Shown here: positions 48,401-58,924 of the stretch, piece by piece
Layout of the letters: the number at the start of each line of letters is the position of its first letter
Numbering within the stretch: the stretch's first letter is position 1
NCBI GenBank assembly: GCA_018697195.1
Contig: CM031859.1
Span: 52,622,828-52,686,827, forward strand
Reading direction: 5' to 3'
DNA: 64,000 nt
DNA from: Certhia americana
Taxonomy: Eukaryota > Chordata > Aves > Passeriformes > Certhiidae
The notes under the pieces: model-generated
What the model saw: only the letters and a program-made list of their open reading frames with translations
The model's database searches: none
What the model was told of the DNA's origin: nothing
Translations under genes and position numbers: made by a program

Positions 48401-50818
48401 CCAATTTGTGCATTTGAAAGAAGATTCAGGTGCAACAATTTAACTGAATTTGAAGAGTTCTGTTCACAGACTAACCAGGTCAGGATGCTGCCAGTCTGGA
48501 TGTTTCTTTTTAATAGGTATGTCTCCACCCATGAGTTCCTGTATGCCAGCATATCAGAATAAAGACAGGGAAACCTTACCTGAATACTGCAAAGCACACA
48601 GACAGGACCACATAGTACACAGTGTAGAAAACTATTATGCATATCAACAAGTTCACCAGAACAACCTGCAAAAGGGCATAAAACAGTAAAACCTAAAGCC
48701 ATGTTAACATCAGGCATTCTCAGAAAATAAGCCTAGGTTTCTATCAAACATAATGTGAAAAAAAGTTTGTAAAATAAAATATTTAGGCAAAATTTTTGCT
48801 GTCACTGGTTACATAAATATGCTAAAAGCTCTTTGGTACATTTCAGCTCCTAATGTGTGGCTATAACGTATTTGTTTCTATCATATATTGTGGTATACCT
48901 ACAATATATACAATTTACAACTGTTCCTAAATGGAGAAGGATGTTTCTTGACAGTTATTAAGGAATTAAGAAGGTACAGAGAAGAGACTCAAAAGGGAAC
49001 TTTAGCTGGATATGTTTGGGGTTTTTCTTCATTAGGGGTGCATCCCTAAAGAGGTCAATCTGTTTAGCTCCAAGGGATGATTTGATTATGATGGATAAGT
49101 ACCTTCACTGAAAATACCAGGTACTTAAGGGGTCTTTAATCTATCACAAAAGACACAAGAAGTAAACAGCTACAAGTTCTAGCTAAACAAATTTGAGAAA
49201 TGCAGGAAGGACATCTTGTCTTGTAAAGGTAATTACCCAACGGAACAAATTCTCCTCTGATATTAGAGATCCTACTAAGAAGCAGTAGATGCTTCTGAGG
49301 ATGAAACTTCAATTCTAACATTCATTTCTGGCCTTAGTTCTTTGAGTGGTTGTGTGGTAGGTAATGTATTTACAGAATCATCCAACATTGACAGAAGTGG
49401 GAACACTGTGAATATATCAAACCACCTATTTTTATATTGCTAAATGTTGTAAAGTGTTAAACACTGAATACTGCATCTATCTCCCACAAGAAGAGAGACT
49501 AAAGAGCTTTAGTTTCTAATGCAACAGGAGATAAACTCATCATGCCTGTAGAAACTGATATTTGTCAATAAGAAAAAGTCCAGGACAGTCTTACTCTTTT
49601 TTCCCCCTTACATCAAAACAAAGCTAAGCAAAACCTGAGAACTATTAATCTCTTCAGCCACATTGGTTTGTGGGCTAAATACAGCTCCTTTGTACTGTCT
49701 GTATTCTTATTCTAAAAGACAATTGGCCAAATAACCTGATCCCTTCCTTTCCATAGCGCACACCATCACCGTTCTAATGGTAATCAACTACAATGTCACT
49801 TGTAAGTTTGGCAGCCATTCTGCCTCTTACTCCCCTGAACATAATTGTAAGCATGGGAGGTTTAATTTTTGGCACATTTTTGGTGGGAATCTTTTTTGTT
49901 TTGTTGCTCTGGGCAGCTGCACTTTTCCTGTGATCCTCCTTTATCCATTGCCCCTCCTCTTGCAACTGCCTCTGTGAAGCCTTGTCTGCCCTAGATGGAG
50001 ATTGGTACAGTAATAAAAGTGGTGAGAGAGGACTGGAGGGAAAATCACAGAGCTGAAGGATGGCTGTGAGATGATGACCTATTGACCTGTAATTACAGTA
50101 GGCGAATTCCTAGCCTTGAAGTCAGTGATAAATTTTCATTGGCATCAAAGGCACAGGATTTTTCTGTTTGTACCCGGAATATTCTTAGTCCCTGTAGGGA
50201 TGTAGTGAGGCATTAGGTACAGTATGCTTTGCTCACTTGAGTAAAACAAGGAAATGTGCACAACACAAAAATAAAAATACTGAAAATTTTCCAGTTTTAT
50301 CACATTCTACCTCTTTTTTCTTTATTTGACCTTGCCACAGAAATTTAAACACAATTTTTTTTTAATCTGAGAATGCTTTTTATTTTCAATCTCTTTTTCC
50401 CTTTCTAGATCTTCTGGTATTTCAAAACAGAAAACGCACAAGTTAAAATCTACAGGATTATTCATTATATGTCAAAACAACTTAAAGGAAGAATATTAGG
50501 AAATCACTGGTGACATCAAATGTAAAATTCTATGACACTTCCAAGAATTTTATCTCATAAATGGAACAACATCATGTATTTTGAAATCTTTTTTATAAGA
50601 TGTACTTGCTGCCAGCACTATAAGATAAAGTATCCTTTTAATTTTGGCGTTTTTTAAGAAGAGAACATAGAAGAACAGTCTGTAAGAATGAAAGCAGCAG
50701 CTCATTCCAGCCCCACAGCAGTTGTCTAATACTCTAATACTATCTGGTGACATACACAACACTAAATAAACTCAATTCCCTTTACCTTGGTTTCAGCAGT
50801 TTTGACCTTGAGAGCCAT
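42361..50818 (-). CDS. TMEM244: TMEM244, complete six-exon gene (SYS1-like membrane protein)
   Basis: Six minus-strand exons (50818-50786, 48665-48580, 48036-47963, 45004-44879, 43455-43411, 42455-42361) join in phase to encode about 152 residues from MALKVKTAETK to a TGA stop. All five introns are GT-AG. Recognition is by similarity to human TMEM244: FYTVYYV in the first membrane segment, LAPFDFKTNPSW in the loop, and VVEEWVWDYAVTVTIIH followed by EFPL and HWW. Four membrane segments are visible, at about residues 13-38, 66-85, 90-108 and 118-140. The D-x-x-VTV-x-x-x-H and F-P-...-WW pattern (D91, H100, F111-P112, W117-W118) is shared with SYS1, a Golgi protein that recruits the GTPase ARFRP1, so a Golgi membrane role is plausible but inferred. 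No frameshift or lost splice site was found. The neighbour ARHGAP18 on the same strand agrees with the known gene order. Confidence 0.93.
42456..43410 (-). other. TMEM244: TMEM244 intron 5
   Basis: A 955-bp phase-1 intron with donor GTATAA (weaker than consensus) and acceptor CTTTCAG. No further feature is seen in it. Confidence 0.85.
43411..43455 (-). CDS. TMEM244: TMEM244 exon 5
   Basis: A 45-nt exon between acceptor CTTGCAG and donor GTATAAC. It completes a Val codon and encodes MSEFPLMLHWWLAL, the loop and start of the fourth membrane segment, including the conserved FP and WW pairs, and leaves one base of a Gly codon. Confidence 0.92.
43456..44878 (-). other. TMEM244: TMEM244 intron 4
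   Basis: A 1,423-bp intron with donor GTAAGT. A GC-richer patch near 43.6-43.8 kb is not recognised. I see no transposon or additional exon. Confidence 0.8.
44879..45004 (-). CDS. TMEM244: TMEM244 exon 4
   Basis: A 126-nt exon from acceptor TTTTCAG to donor GTAAGT. It encodes the second and third membrane segments with the most diagnostic text, VVEEWVWDYAVTVTIIH. The frame joins exon 3 through a split Val codon and exon 5 through another split Val codon. Confidence 0.95.
45005..47962 (-). other. TMEM244: TMEM244 intron 3, with antisense CR1 insertion
   Basis: A 2,958-bp intron, the largest in the gene. A CR1 3' fragment lies at about 45130-45645 in opposite orientation, starting roughly 125 bp from the exon 4 acceptor. 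The remainder is AT-rich with no further feature seen. Confidence 0.85.
45130..45645 (+). mobile_element. CR1 LINE 3' end, 5'-truncated, in TMEM244 intron 3
   Basis: A well-preserved CR1 3' segment in plus orientation: CAGTTTTGGGCCCCTCACTA, GGAGAAAAGGAGGCTCAAGG, CTCTACAACTGCCTGAAAGG, GTCTCCATCCCTGGAAGTGT and CTTGATGATCCTAAAGGTCT follow each other, ending in TTCTACGATTCTATT, the octamer-type CR1 tail. It covers only about the last 0.5 kb of the element and has no intact coding sequence. It is one of the least diverged copies in the window. Confidence 0.92.
47963..48036 (-). CDS. TMEM244: TMEM244 exon 3
   Basis: A 74-nt exon from acceptor TTTCCACAG to donor GTAACT. It encodes IKMLDGLAPFDFKTNPSW and the following INPYYL, the loop between the first two membrane segments. 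LAPFDFKTNPSW is nearly identical to the human protein as I know it. Confidence 0.94.
48037..48579 (-). other. TMEM244: TMEM244 intron 2
   Basis: A 543-bp phase-2 intron with donor GTAAGG. No repeat or other feature is recognised. Confidence 0.85.
48580..48665 (-). CDS. TMEM244: TMEM244 exon 2
   Basis: An 86-nt exon from acceptor CCTTTTGCAG to donor GTAAGG. It encodes the first membrane segment, including NLLICIIVFYTVYYVVLSVC. The FYTVYY motif is shared with human TMEM244 and resembles QTVYY in SYS1. Confidence 0.94.
48666..50785 (-). other. TMEM244: TMEM244 intron 1, with antisense old CR1 fragment
   Basis: A 2,120-bp phase-0 intron with donor GTAAAG. An old CR1-type fragment is found at about 49040-49320 in the opposite orientation. 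Otherwise AT-rich with no other feature seen. Confidence 0.85.
49040..49320 (+). mobile_element. old CR1-type LINE 3' fragment in TMEM244 intron 1
   Basis: The blocks TGTTTAGCTCCAAGGGATGA, GGATAAGTACCTTCACTGAA and AATACCAGGTACTTAAGGGG followed by TCTTTAATCTA match the 3' part of old amniote CR1 subfamilies. They are distinct from the younger copy at 45130. Divergence is high and the ends are uncertain. Confidence 0.7.
50786..50818 (-). CDS. TMEM244: TMEM244 exon 1 (initiator)
   Basis: Eleven codons, MALKVKTAETK, ending exactly at donor GTAAAG in phase 0, which fits exon 2 (VVL...). The human protein starts MALQVRVAPSK, so both start and boundary are conserved. Context has T at -3 and G at +4. 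An out-of-frame ATG sits 8 bases upstream (50826). No CpG island is associated, suggesting a tissue-restricted promoter. Confidence 0.9.
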
Positions 50819-53800
50819 GGACACATGATGAGTGAGAGGAAGTGCTGCTGCTATATTCCATATGCCAACTTTAGCAGGAAGAAGCAGCTAGTTTTCATGC
50901 CAAAAAACATTCTAATGGGTAAGTACAGGAAAGGGTAGGGTGAGGTGAGTTGATTGGATTAAACTGACTTGAGACAGAAGACATCTGTGAGCTAAATGTA
51001 AGCTGCTGAAGAGCAAAGAGAAAATCCTGCTTGCTCATGCAATATTTGTACTTCTGTAGCTACAGTCATCCAAAGCTTATCTAAAATATAACTTGGCTAT
51101 TTAGACACAACACTATTATTCTTTTCTACCTGTTAATTGCTTTTTTTTCAGCATTAATGTGATCACAGTTCCTTGGGGTTATTATGGCTTCCCACTTTTA
51201 ATTATCTTTTACATTTTCTAGCATTAATTCCATTGACTGTAGATGTGGAGTGGTACATTCTTCACAATGTTCTTTGTTAACATTTTTCTTCTGACTATCA
51301 CTTTATTACATCAAGTATAATTCACATTAAATTAGGTACAATTAAGTTAAGAAATTCTAGACTTATGTTATGACTCTTTTTTTTCCTGAACTGTATTTTG
51401 TTCCTCCAGCAGAATGAAATTTAGTGTGCTTTAGAGCACATCCAACTTCTCGTGAGCAATTCCTTAATGGATTCAAATTTAACTTTTTACAGGCACATTA
51501 TGATTCAGTGTGCTGTGTTATTTGGAAAAAGAAGATGCTTCTGAAACTGAACCAAGAATGAACTTTTTTTTTTTCTGCTGACACTAACATAATATGTGCA
51601 AATTTCATTAGGGTTTTTTACGCCTTTTTAGTCATACAAAATAAATGTTATCTGCTCTAAAATGCAGTTGGCACTCAGCAAACAAGATTTTCAGTCATAA
51701 ATTTGATAGCTCCAGATTGTGAATACTGTCAGGGAAATTATTGGTAGTATTGTGTGAAATTCCTTCCTGTGCAAAAATACTAGCATGGAAATCTGTACAT
51801 CAGTAAAGTCCTATTTTGAGGGCTGAAGTAATGACAAAGGACTATACTGAAACAAAATTTAAAAACCTTAACTAAGTTGCTTAAACAGTTGCAAAAGTCA
51901 GAGGTAGCAAATAAATGAAGAAATATTTGCTTTAATAATTCAAAAATATTTGAAAAGGAACAAAAGAATTCATTCAAAGAGCACACTATCTACTGCAAAG
52001 AATCAGCTGAAAATAGCCATGACCTAAAATTAATATGCAGAAACTTTTTCAGTTTCAGTAGCTATAATTTTTCAGTTTTCAGTAGCTATAATTAGCAAAA
52101 TAACTGAAAAATTAGAGGACTGTATTAATCTGGGGGAAAAACTATTAAATATAACAAGAGTTTACATTTACTGACTTCTTCATAAAGAGTCAATTCAGCC
52201 AAAGACTGGCGATAGAAACAAGTCAACGAGTTTGACTGAAATGTAGTTGAAGCTGTAGGCATGGATTTTTTGGGCAGACTAAGAGGTTCTTCCCATTCCT
52301 ATAGCACAGTTGAAAACTTTAAATACTCTGAGTGAACTGATAATATTTTTATTGCACCCTTGCTTCAAGATTGTAAATACTTAAATTGTGGTAACCCAGT
52401 GAACAGGAGCAAATCAAACTTGGAAGTGGCAGAAAGTGTGCGTGACCCAATACTGACTAAGTCACTCAATAGTGAATATTAACTATAAAGATGATGCTGA
52501 TGGTGATGTAGCTACATGTTGAGATAATGGAATAATGACTTTTTGTATTTTTAATTTTCTTTAAATATACTGGATCAGCTGCAGGAAAAATGACAATGTC
52601 TGTTCAGCAGAGAGAGACAAAAGACAAGTTTTAATGGAAGTTAAATTATCTAATCTGGTTTCAACAAGCCCTACTTTTAGATACATACCTTTTTTTTTTA
52701 GTCATTATACTACAGAATTTTATTAGGACTGTGAGGAAAAATAGTCCTCCATTACTTTTGAACCCCTGAAGCTTGTGCTAGTTTACTCTGTGGGAACACA
52801 CAGAAACAGTTACTTAGATAGGATATCAATGCCTGACCCTCACGTGCCTGGCAATTATTACTGAAAACTATTATTTGACATTGTCTGTACACATATACTC
52901 TCTTTGTAGTGATATGTAATGGACAAAATCCAAGATACATAAAAAAAAACATAACAGCAGAAAAACACAGAATGGAGAACATCTTCTGAAAGTAAAATTA
53001 ATGTTACTTCTATAGGGAAGTAATTCTTCTTAAGAATATGATAATGGCACCTAATGGTACCAAGGCAATACCTAGTTCCTATAGGCTATTTATGCCAAAA
53101 AAAAAAAAATTCCAATGTAATAATGAACCATGAGGAAAATTTTATAAAGCTTTCATCTGTTTGCTGCCTAAGCTTATTATTTAGGGTTTGTTTTTCTGGG
53201 TTTTGCCTTTTTTAGAATATTGCCATTTACACCCACAATTTGTGATGCTGTCAAATAGTATTGCAAAAATAATTAACAACAATTTGAAGAACTGTATCAT
53301 ACAGCAATATTACAGGAATATCTCATAGAAAAGAACAGGTAATTTGTGTTACTGTTGAGGTGATTGTTTGCACTTCATCTCTGTTCCTTAAAAAGTAATG
53401 TTAGATCAGGAATCACACTTCTTAGGTAATTCCAAAACCTGAAAAATTTTACAATCAGAAAAATTACTAAATGTCAAGTTTTAGATTAGCTTAGTTCAGA
53501 TTTGTTATCCTGAAATCTTTTTAAAAATAGAGATCTCAACCAAATGGATGCAGACTGGATTATGTGGTGAGAAATTTTTAGTTTACTAGAGGATGACATC
53601 AAAACATGTGTACTCTGTCTCCATCTGCTGATAGGGAAGAACTACACTTAGACTGTGTGAGGATAGAAGAGCTTGGAAAAATAAATGGTGGCCACTATTT
53701 TTGTGGCTGGAAGTGATTGGCAGAATCTGTCAATGTAGTGAAGGGAACTAACATTTCTTCACCTGGAACGTGTCATGGCTAAATATAGCTTAGTTGTGTC

Positions 53801-54919
53801 CTAGAACAGCCCCTACTGTTTGGCATTGGTCACATAGGCACTGTACAGCCTCAATACCCTAGCTTGACTCCCATATGGGAGGAGACAGAATCATGTGAGG
53901 TCTGGACTCTACCACCATGAGCATTAAAGCAATTAGATTCTCTCCTTCTTCAACCTCTGTTGCAGATGAATATATTTTAAGGGGTGAGAAAACAGAATTA
54001 GGTGGAAGCAGGAATGTTCTTTGAATGTATCAGTCTATTATTACTTTCAAATTTTGTTGAATTTTTTTAACAATGCCCCTATTCCTGATAATATTATCTA
54101 AAAGAACTTTCAATATAATTAATTAAATAAGAGGTGAATTTTAGGAACTTTCAGCTTCTGAAAAGTTGTCTCCTTGCATCTCTGTGTTAAAGCTTACAAA
54201 TTCTAAAATGTTGATATCACCAAAAGAATTAAAGTCAAAAACTGGTATAATTCTTTCTGACTAGCAAACTGAAAAAGAATTGGATTCTTTTTAGAAATAA
54301 TTAACCCCAATGAGCTACTTGTATCTAAGGAGCTGACTTAATTAATAGCAAAAATAGTAAACAACATCATTTGTTTTGTTAACTGACACTGTTGGCTTTG
54401 TGAACAAGTTCAATATAAAGCTTGAACGTATTGGCAGAGAAACCAATTTAGTAGGCTTTATTTATTCAAACTAGAAATTAATTTTATTGTTTGTGAATGG
54501 TGTGGGATTGATGGAACTGAAAATGAAGTCTTCTGTTTATCCAGAGAGAAGCTATAACACAATTGCAGCAATGCAAACTTTCCACTCTGGCCCCTTTGTA
54601 AGTCTAAGAAGAAAGATTAATTGTCTGTATTAATAAAACCCAAACCAACAAATCATTATTTGGCCTTTCTGCTGAGAAGCTAAATGTGCTGACAAGCCTA
54701 CATTTGGAAGATATTCTGGCATTTCCACTAGAGTTAGTGGGAATTTTTGTTAAGTAGAGTGAAGCACAGAAAAATCCCCTTAGGACTAAGCCCACGAAAA
54801 CTGAGGAGCTGTGAAATTGCTGCTATGGTTAGAGGAAAACACATCACGTGGGATCAAACACTTGGAGATAGAAAAAGCTGCTGCACCTCCAAGCTCCCAA
54901 GACCAAACAGTAGCCAGGC
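50819..54919. other. upstream region of TMEM244, non-coding
   Basis: AT-rich sequence containing the presumed TMEM244 promoter, with no clear core motif. A near-25-bp tandem duplication is found at about 52048-52093 (TCAGTAGCTATAATT twice). No exon of another gene is supported. Confidence 0.55.
52048..52093. repeat. short imperfect tandem duplication
   Basis: TTTCAGTAGCTATAATT occurs twice about 25 bases apart with an intervening T-rich spacer. Confidence 0.75.
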
Positions 54920-55015
54920 TGTGTGTATGCATACATATATGTGCACACACACATATAGCATACATATATATGCATGCATGTCACATATATGCATATATGT
55001 ACATGAATGCATGGA
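54920..55015. repeat. alternating purine-pyrimidine microsatellite
   Basis: A compound (CATATA/TGCATG/CACA) tract of about 95 bp, almost entirely alternating purine and pyrimidine. It is followed by a short ACACACACA run near 55041. Confidence 0.85.
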
Positions 55016-55039
55016 TAACACATAGCTCACAGGCTACTT

Positions 55040-55780
55040 ACACACACACAGACAACACCAGCGATCTCATTCCGCTCCCATCATTGAGTAGGTTGGAATC
55101 CCACTAGTGAGAAGGTACATTTATACACACGGAAAGGTAGCTGTGACCCAGCTCTAGAAACTGGGTCAGCACACTGTCTGCCCAGGAGTTGTCATCTTGA
55201 TCCCAGTTTGTCCAGTGTTGAGACCAGGGTATTTTCACCCCTGTGACTGCAGGCTCACTCCAGTTTCTGGCCCAGACTCTCACACTCAAACATGCTTTGC
55301 CACTTGTTCCTTCACCAGTCACCTAAATCTCTCCTTTTCCAGCCTTTGGTTCCACCCTTAAACATGTGATTATATGTACTGGGCAAACCCAAAATACACT
55401 CTTTGCTTGCATCCCATACTGTGTCCCACCCCTTTAGCCTGAATGCGTTTCAGAGAGAAGCTCCAAGTAACTCATCTTGGTGGGTTTCACACCTGGGCAA
55501 AGGGACTGAAGTTCTCCTGACAAAAACCTGGAAGGCGTTTGCTCCTCACAGGCTGTAATTTGTGTTCCTGCTTGCCGTTGCATGTCAGAGCACCCCTGGG
55601 CTTGCAGAAATGGATGAGTGGTTCTCCTTGATGGGCCTGGGATTAGTCCACCATGGTACAATTTGAGCTTCCTCTCTGACATTGTCTCTCACTGCTCTCT
55701 CTCATGAGTATGCCAACAGGCTGTGACCACATCATCTAACAGCTGCCAAGCCTGGTTTTCCGTCATTAAAAAAGTCGAAA
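55040..55780 (-). repeat. possible unclassified interspersed repeat, LTR-like
   Basis: This segment is less AT-rich than its flanks and abuts a microsatellite. In minus orientation it contains a TATA-like GTGTATAAATGTACC near 55130-55116, compatible with a solo LTR. I cannot define TG...CA ends, a target-site duplication or any internal retroviral gene, so the call is weak. Confidence 0.25.
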
Positions 55781-56084
55781 TCTAGCTGACAAGATACTAC
55801 AGGTAATTTTGGAATGGTTGAGCAGTTAATGGGATTATCTGTTGTATGGCTGAATCAACTATGAATTGTGTACTTTACATGAACCCCTAGCAAGCAGCCA
55901 CCTACTGTGTGTATACTGGTGTGCCCTCACTCCATCAGACAGAATGGCCAACAAGCCATATGGGAATGCATGGCCAGGACCTGTGCCAAACTCTCCGGCT
56001 GTGCTAGCCAGCATGGACAAGAACCTTTCCTGTTACCATTTAATTCAATGTGCCATCCCATTTCTATGCCCAGGAATGTTCCCA

Positions 56085-56198
56085 GTCACTGTTTTAATTT
56101 ACTAGGGTGGATATAACTGTTGTAGATGTCACTGTTTTAATTTACTGGGGTAGATGCAAATACCCCAGTAGAGCCTCTGTTGTAGACCCTCTACAACA
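56085..56198. repeat. 43-bp tandem duplication followed by two hairpins
   Basis: GTCACTGTTTTAATTTACT starts at 56085 and again at 56128. The second copy leads into two perfect inverted repeats: ACTGGGGTA at 56144-56152 with TACCCCAGT at 56161-56169, and TGTTGTAGA at 56178-56186 with TCTACAACA at 56190-56198 around a 3-base loop. Confidence 0.85.
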
Positions 56199-58911
56199 CC
56201 ACTTGTCTCATTTTTGTTCATTGTAGGAAGGTGTCCCCAGCATAGCAATATGTGGCACTAATTAATGATCTCTTTCAGTGCTCTTAGGAGATATACTGGG
56301 ATTGATTGGGCATGGAAACTAAACTCCTTTTTCATTTGCAGAAGTGTACCTTCTGATTGAAGGGCTGACTCCAGCACGGGCAAGGTAGCAGAAAGAAATT
56401 TTCACTGCCAATAGCTATCATAAACCTGTTAATATACAGCTGGGGGACTGCTGGGGAAGGACTATTGGGACACTTACATGTTCACACGTTTCCCTCTGCT
56501 CTCTGAAGGCAGAGTTTATATACACCTGCCTCAGTGCTTTTGCATCGGGTTCTTAGGATTATGAAGTAAATTATTCTGCATGCATTTTGTCGTGTTCATG
56601 CAGTATGCTTTTTCTGTTTATCAGTACCTGGGGAAGTGATAGTTTTAGAAGGAGCATGCTTGTGAGAAATGGGTATCTCTATAGAGAAGTCAGGATAAAG
56701 TACGTATTTTCTAATTAGATTGAAAAGTGCCACAAATTCATGATTTTTGTTATTTGCCATCTTCAGTTTGAACTCACCATTCTAATATAAGAAAACAGAG
56801 GAATTCTAAAACCGATCTGATGTGAAATAAACCACATCCAGGGTGAATTTCCACCTGCAAAATTTTCTCATTTATCTTGATTTTTCTGCAGTCATATTTA
56901 CACTGCATTTGCCTAGAAAATAAAAACCTGTGCTGTTGAAACAATTGCATTACTCACACGCTTGAGTTCAGCAGGTTTGCAGATAACAAGATGGTGGTGA
57001 GGCATTGTCTCATTCAAGAGAGAAATTTCTTCCATTTACAAATAAAAAGATACTTTTCCCAACCTTTTACTCCAAAAGGAATTTTGAATCTTCAGGTCAA
57101 GCACTTTAATACATCAGACAGCTTTTGCTCTCAGTTACACCTGTTGCATTTCATTATCTTCTGTTCAGCCCTAATTACATATAGACAAACTCATTCGCTT
57201 GACCTTGTTGACCCTGCCATTAGAACTTTAATTAACTCTTGTGACCATGATTCATGGCCCAGAACAGAATGCAAGTCACTTTATCACAACTAGGTAGGTA
57301 AATGGGGCTAAAGTATATTTTCAATGAATTGAGCATTTGTCTGTGATCACTGAATAGGAGGTTGAGTACAGATGCATTCAGTAACCCAATGAAACATCCA
57401 TGTATATTTATAGTTTTGACGACTACAGTGCAATCAAACATATCATTAAGCTCTGAAACATGATAAATGTTGTCATCTAAAGAATTTTTGCTCAAATTTA
57501 GTGCTCCTCTGACATTAAATCCAGCTGATACTTGTCAGAAAACAAACAAACAAAATTGTATTCATGACATCTCCAAAATGCATGTCAACAGCTCTTTAAT
57601 AGAACTCCAGTTTAATAGAATTCATTATTAAATGGTTTTCTGCATGGTAATAGCTAATGACATCCTAATATGAATTTCAGCAGCCTAAAATCTTTCCTAA
57701 ATCAAAATTTTTACACCATATTGCTCAAGTTTCTGGCATTCAGGGGATTCCCCTGTCAATTCAGGATACTCTGAATCTGGAGGACCTGTGTTCATAGCTG
57801 AGCTTTTGTCATTCTTCGGTTCCTGTCACTCACTGAGGCTAGGTACTTCTGGCTATTGGCATGCCTTCTAGACAGACTGACATCAGCTGGTTCTTAAGTA
57901 TTAAATTTCTATCATTGTGGAACAGGCTCTCAATAGAATTTAGACACGCAGGACTCATATCTTTACTATCTTAAAATCAGGTTTCAGAACATCATATTCT
58001 GACACCGGTTTTAATGGTTTTTTTAAGTTTCTTATTAAATTTATGGAAATCATTGAGCAGAAAGAAGGGCAAAAGTCTTTGCCACTTTGAGTTTGAAGTG
58101 ATTATAAAAGGATAACAGCATTTGTCTATGTCAGGTGCATTTCTCGTGTCACGATACACATGGCATTAATAGTCAAGGAATAGTATAGTAACAAAGGTCA
58201 TTTAAGTTCTACAAGCAGATAAATGTCCAGTCACTTTTAAGAACAACTGAATTAATATTAGAAGTAGTGAATTTAAACCCACTCACATAAGTGCATAAGT
58301 AGTACCAGGCCACCCACCACCAAAATGTACATCTTTTTTGCATTTCCTGAGCAGACTCTGGTAGCTGCTTTGGGTTTGGAGGTATGGCATTTGATCTGTA
58401 GCTGTGACTAGTCTTTCTATTAGTAACTCATAACCTTAATCCAAACAGTCTGACTTGGCCATGTCGTTGCTTTTCCCATATAAGCAGCTGCAGTTGCAGT
58501 TATTGAGACTACTCAGGTAGGTCCAGTTTGACTGTGAAAATTTTCAGCGACAGCATTTTTTTAATTCCAGAGAGAGATTGACAGGAGCGGCAGATGGGTG
58601 AATTAGAAGGTGCCTGATCGTCAGTATGTTGTTCCATCTTCTTTTTCATAAAATGCTACAGGTGATTTATATCCAGTCACATGTGCAGAATGTATTAGCA
58701 CAATTGGAATTGTTTTTGTTAGACAGCTTGAGTCAGAACATTTTTCCTGTCTGAATATACAATGCTGGGTAGACATGCAGTTACCCTTTGAGGTTTCAAA
58801 ATAGTTTTTACCTGAAAATGTGTTTTCATTCACCTCAGTTGATTTAACACATCCCGCTATTTAAAATAATCATATACCGGCTTGAATTGCTGTCTGTGTT
58901 CAAAATAGTTG

Positions 58912-58924
58912 CCACTAGATGGCA
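58912..58924 (+). promoter_or_regulatory. putative CTCF binding motif within a palindrome
   Basis: CCACTAGATGGCA fits the CTCF core consensus CCASYAGRKGGCR at every position. It lies in a near-perfect inverted repeat, GTTGCCA-CTAGA-TGGCAAAC. Occupancy is not known, and chance matches to short motifs are common. Confidence 0.4.

Noticed and set aside
50747..50938. 63-codon plus-strand open frame over TMEM244 exon 1
   Set aside because: It is the antisense shadow of the real minus-strand exon and has no independent support.
58478..58518. TATA-like sequence followed by a CAG|GTAGGT donor, as a possible first exon
   Set aside because: The TATA-to-donor distance of about 35 bp leaves almost no room for an exon.
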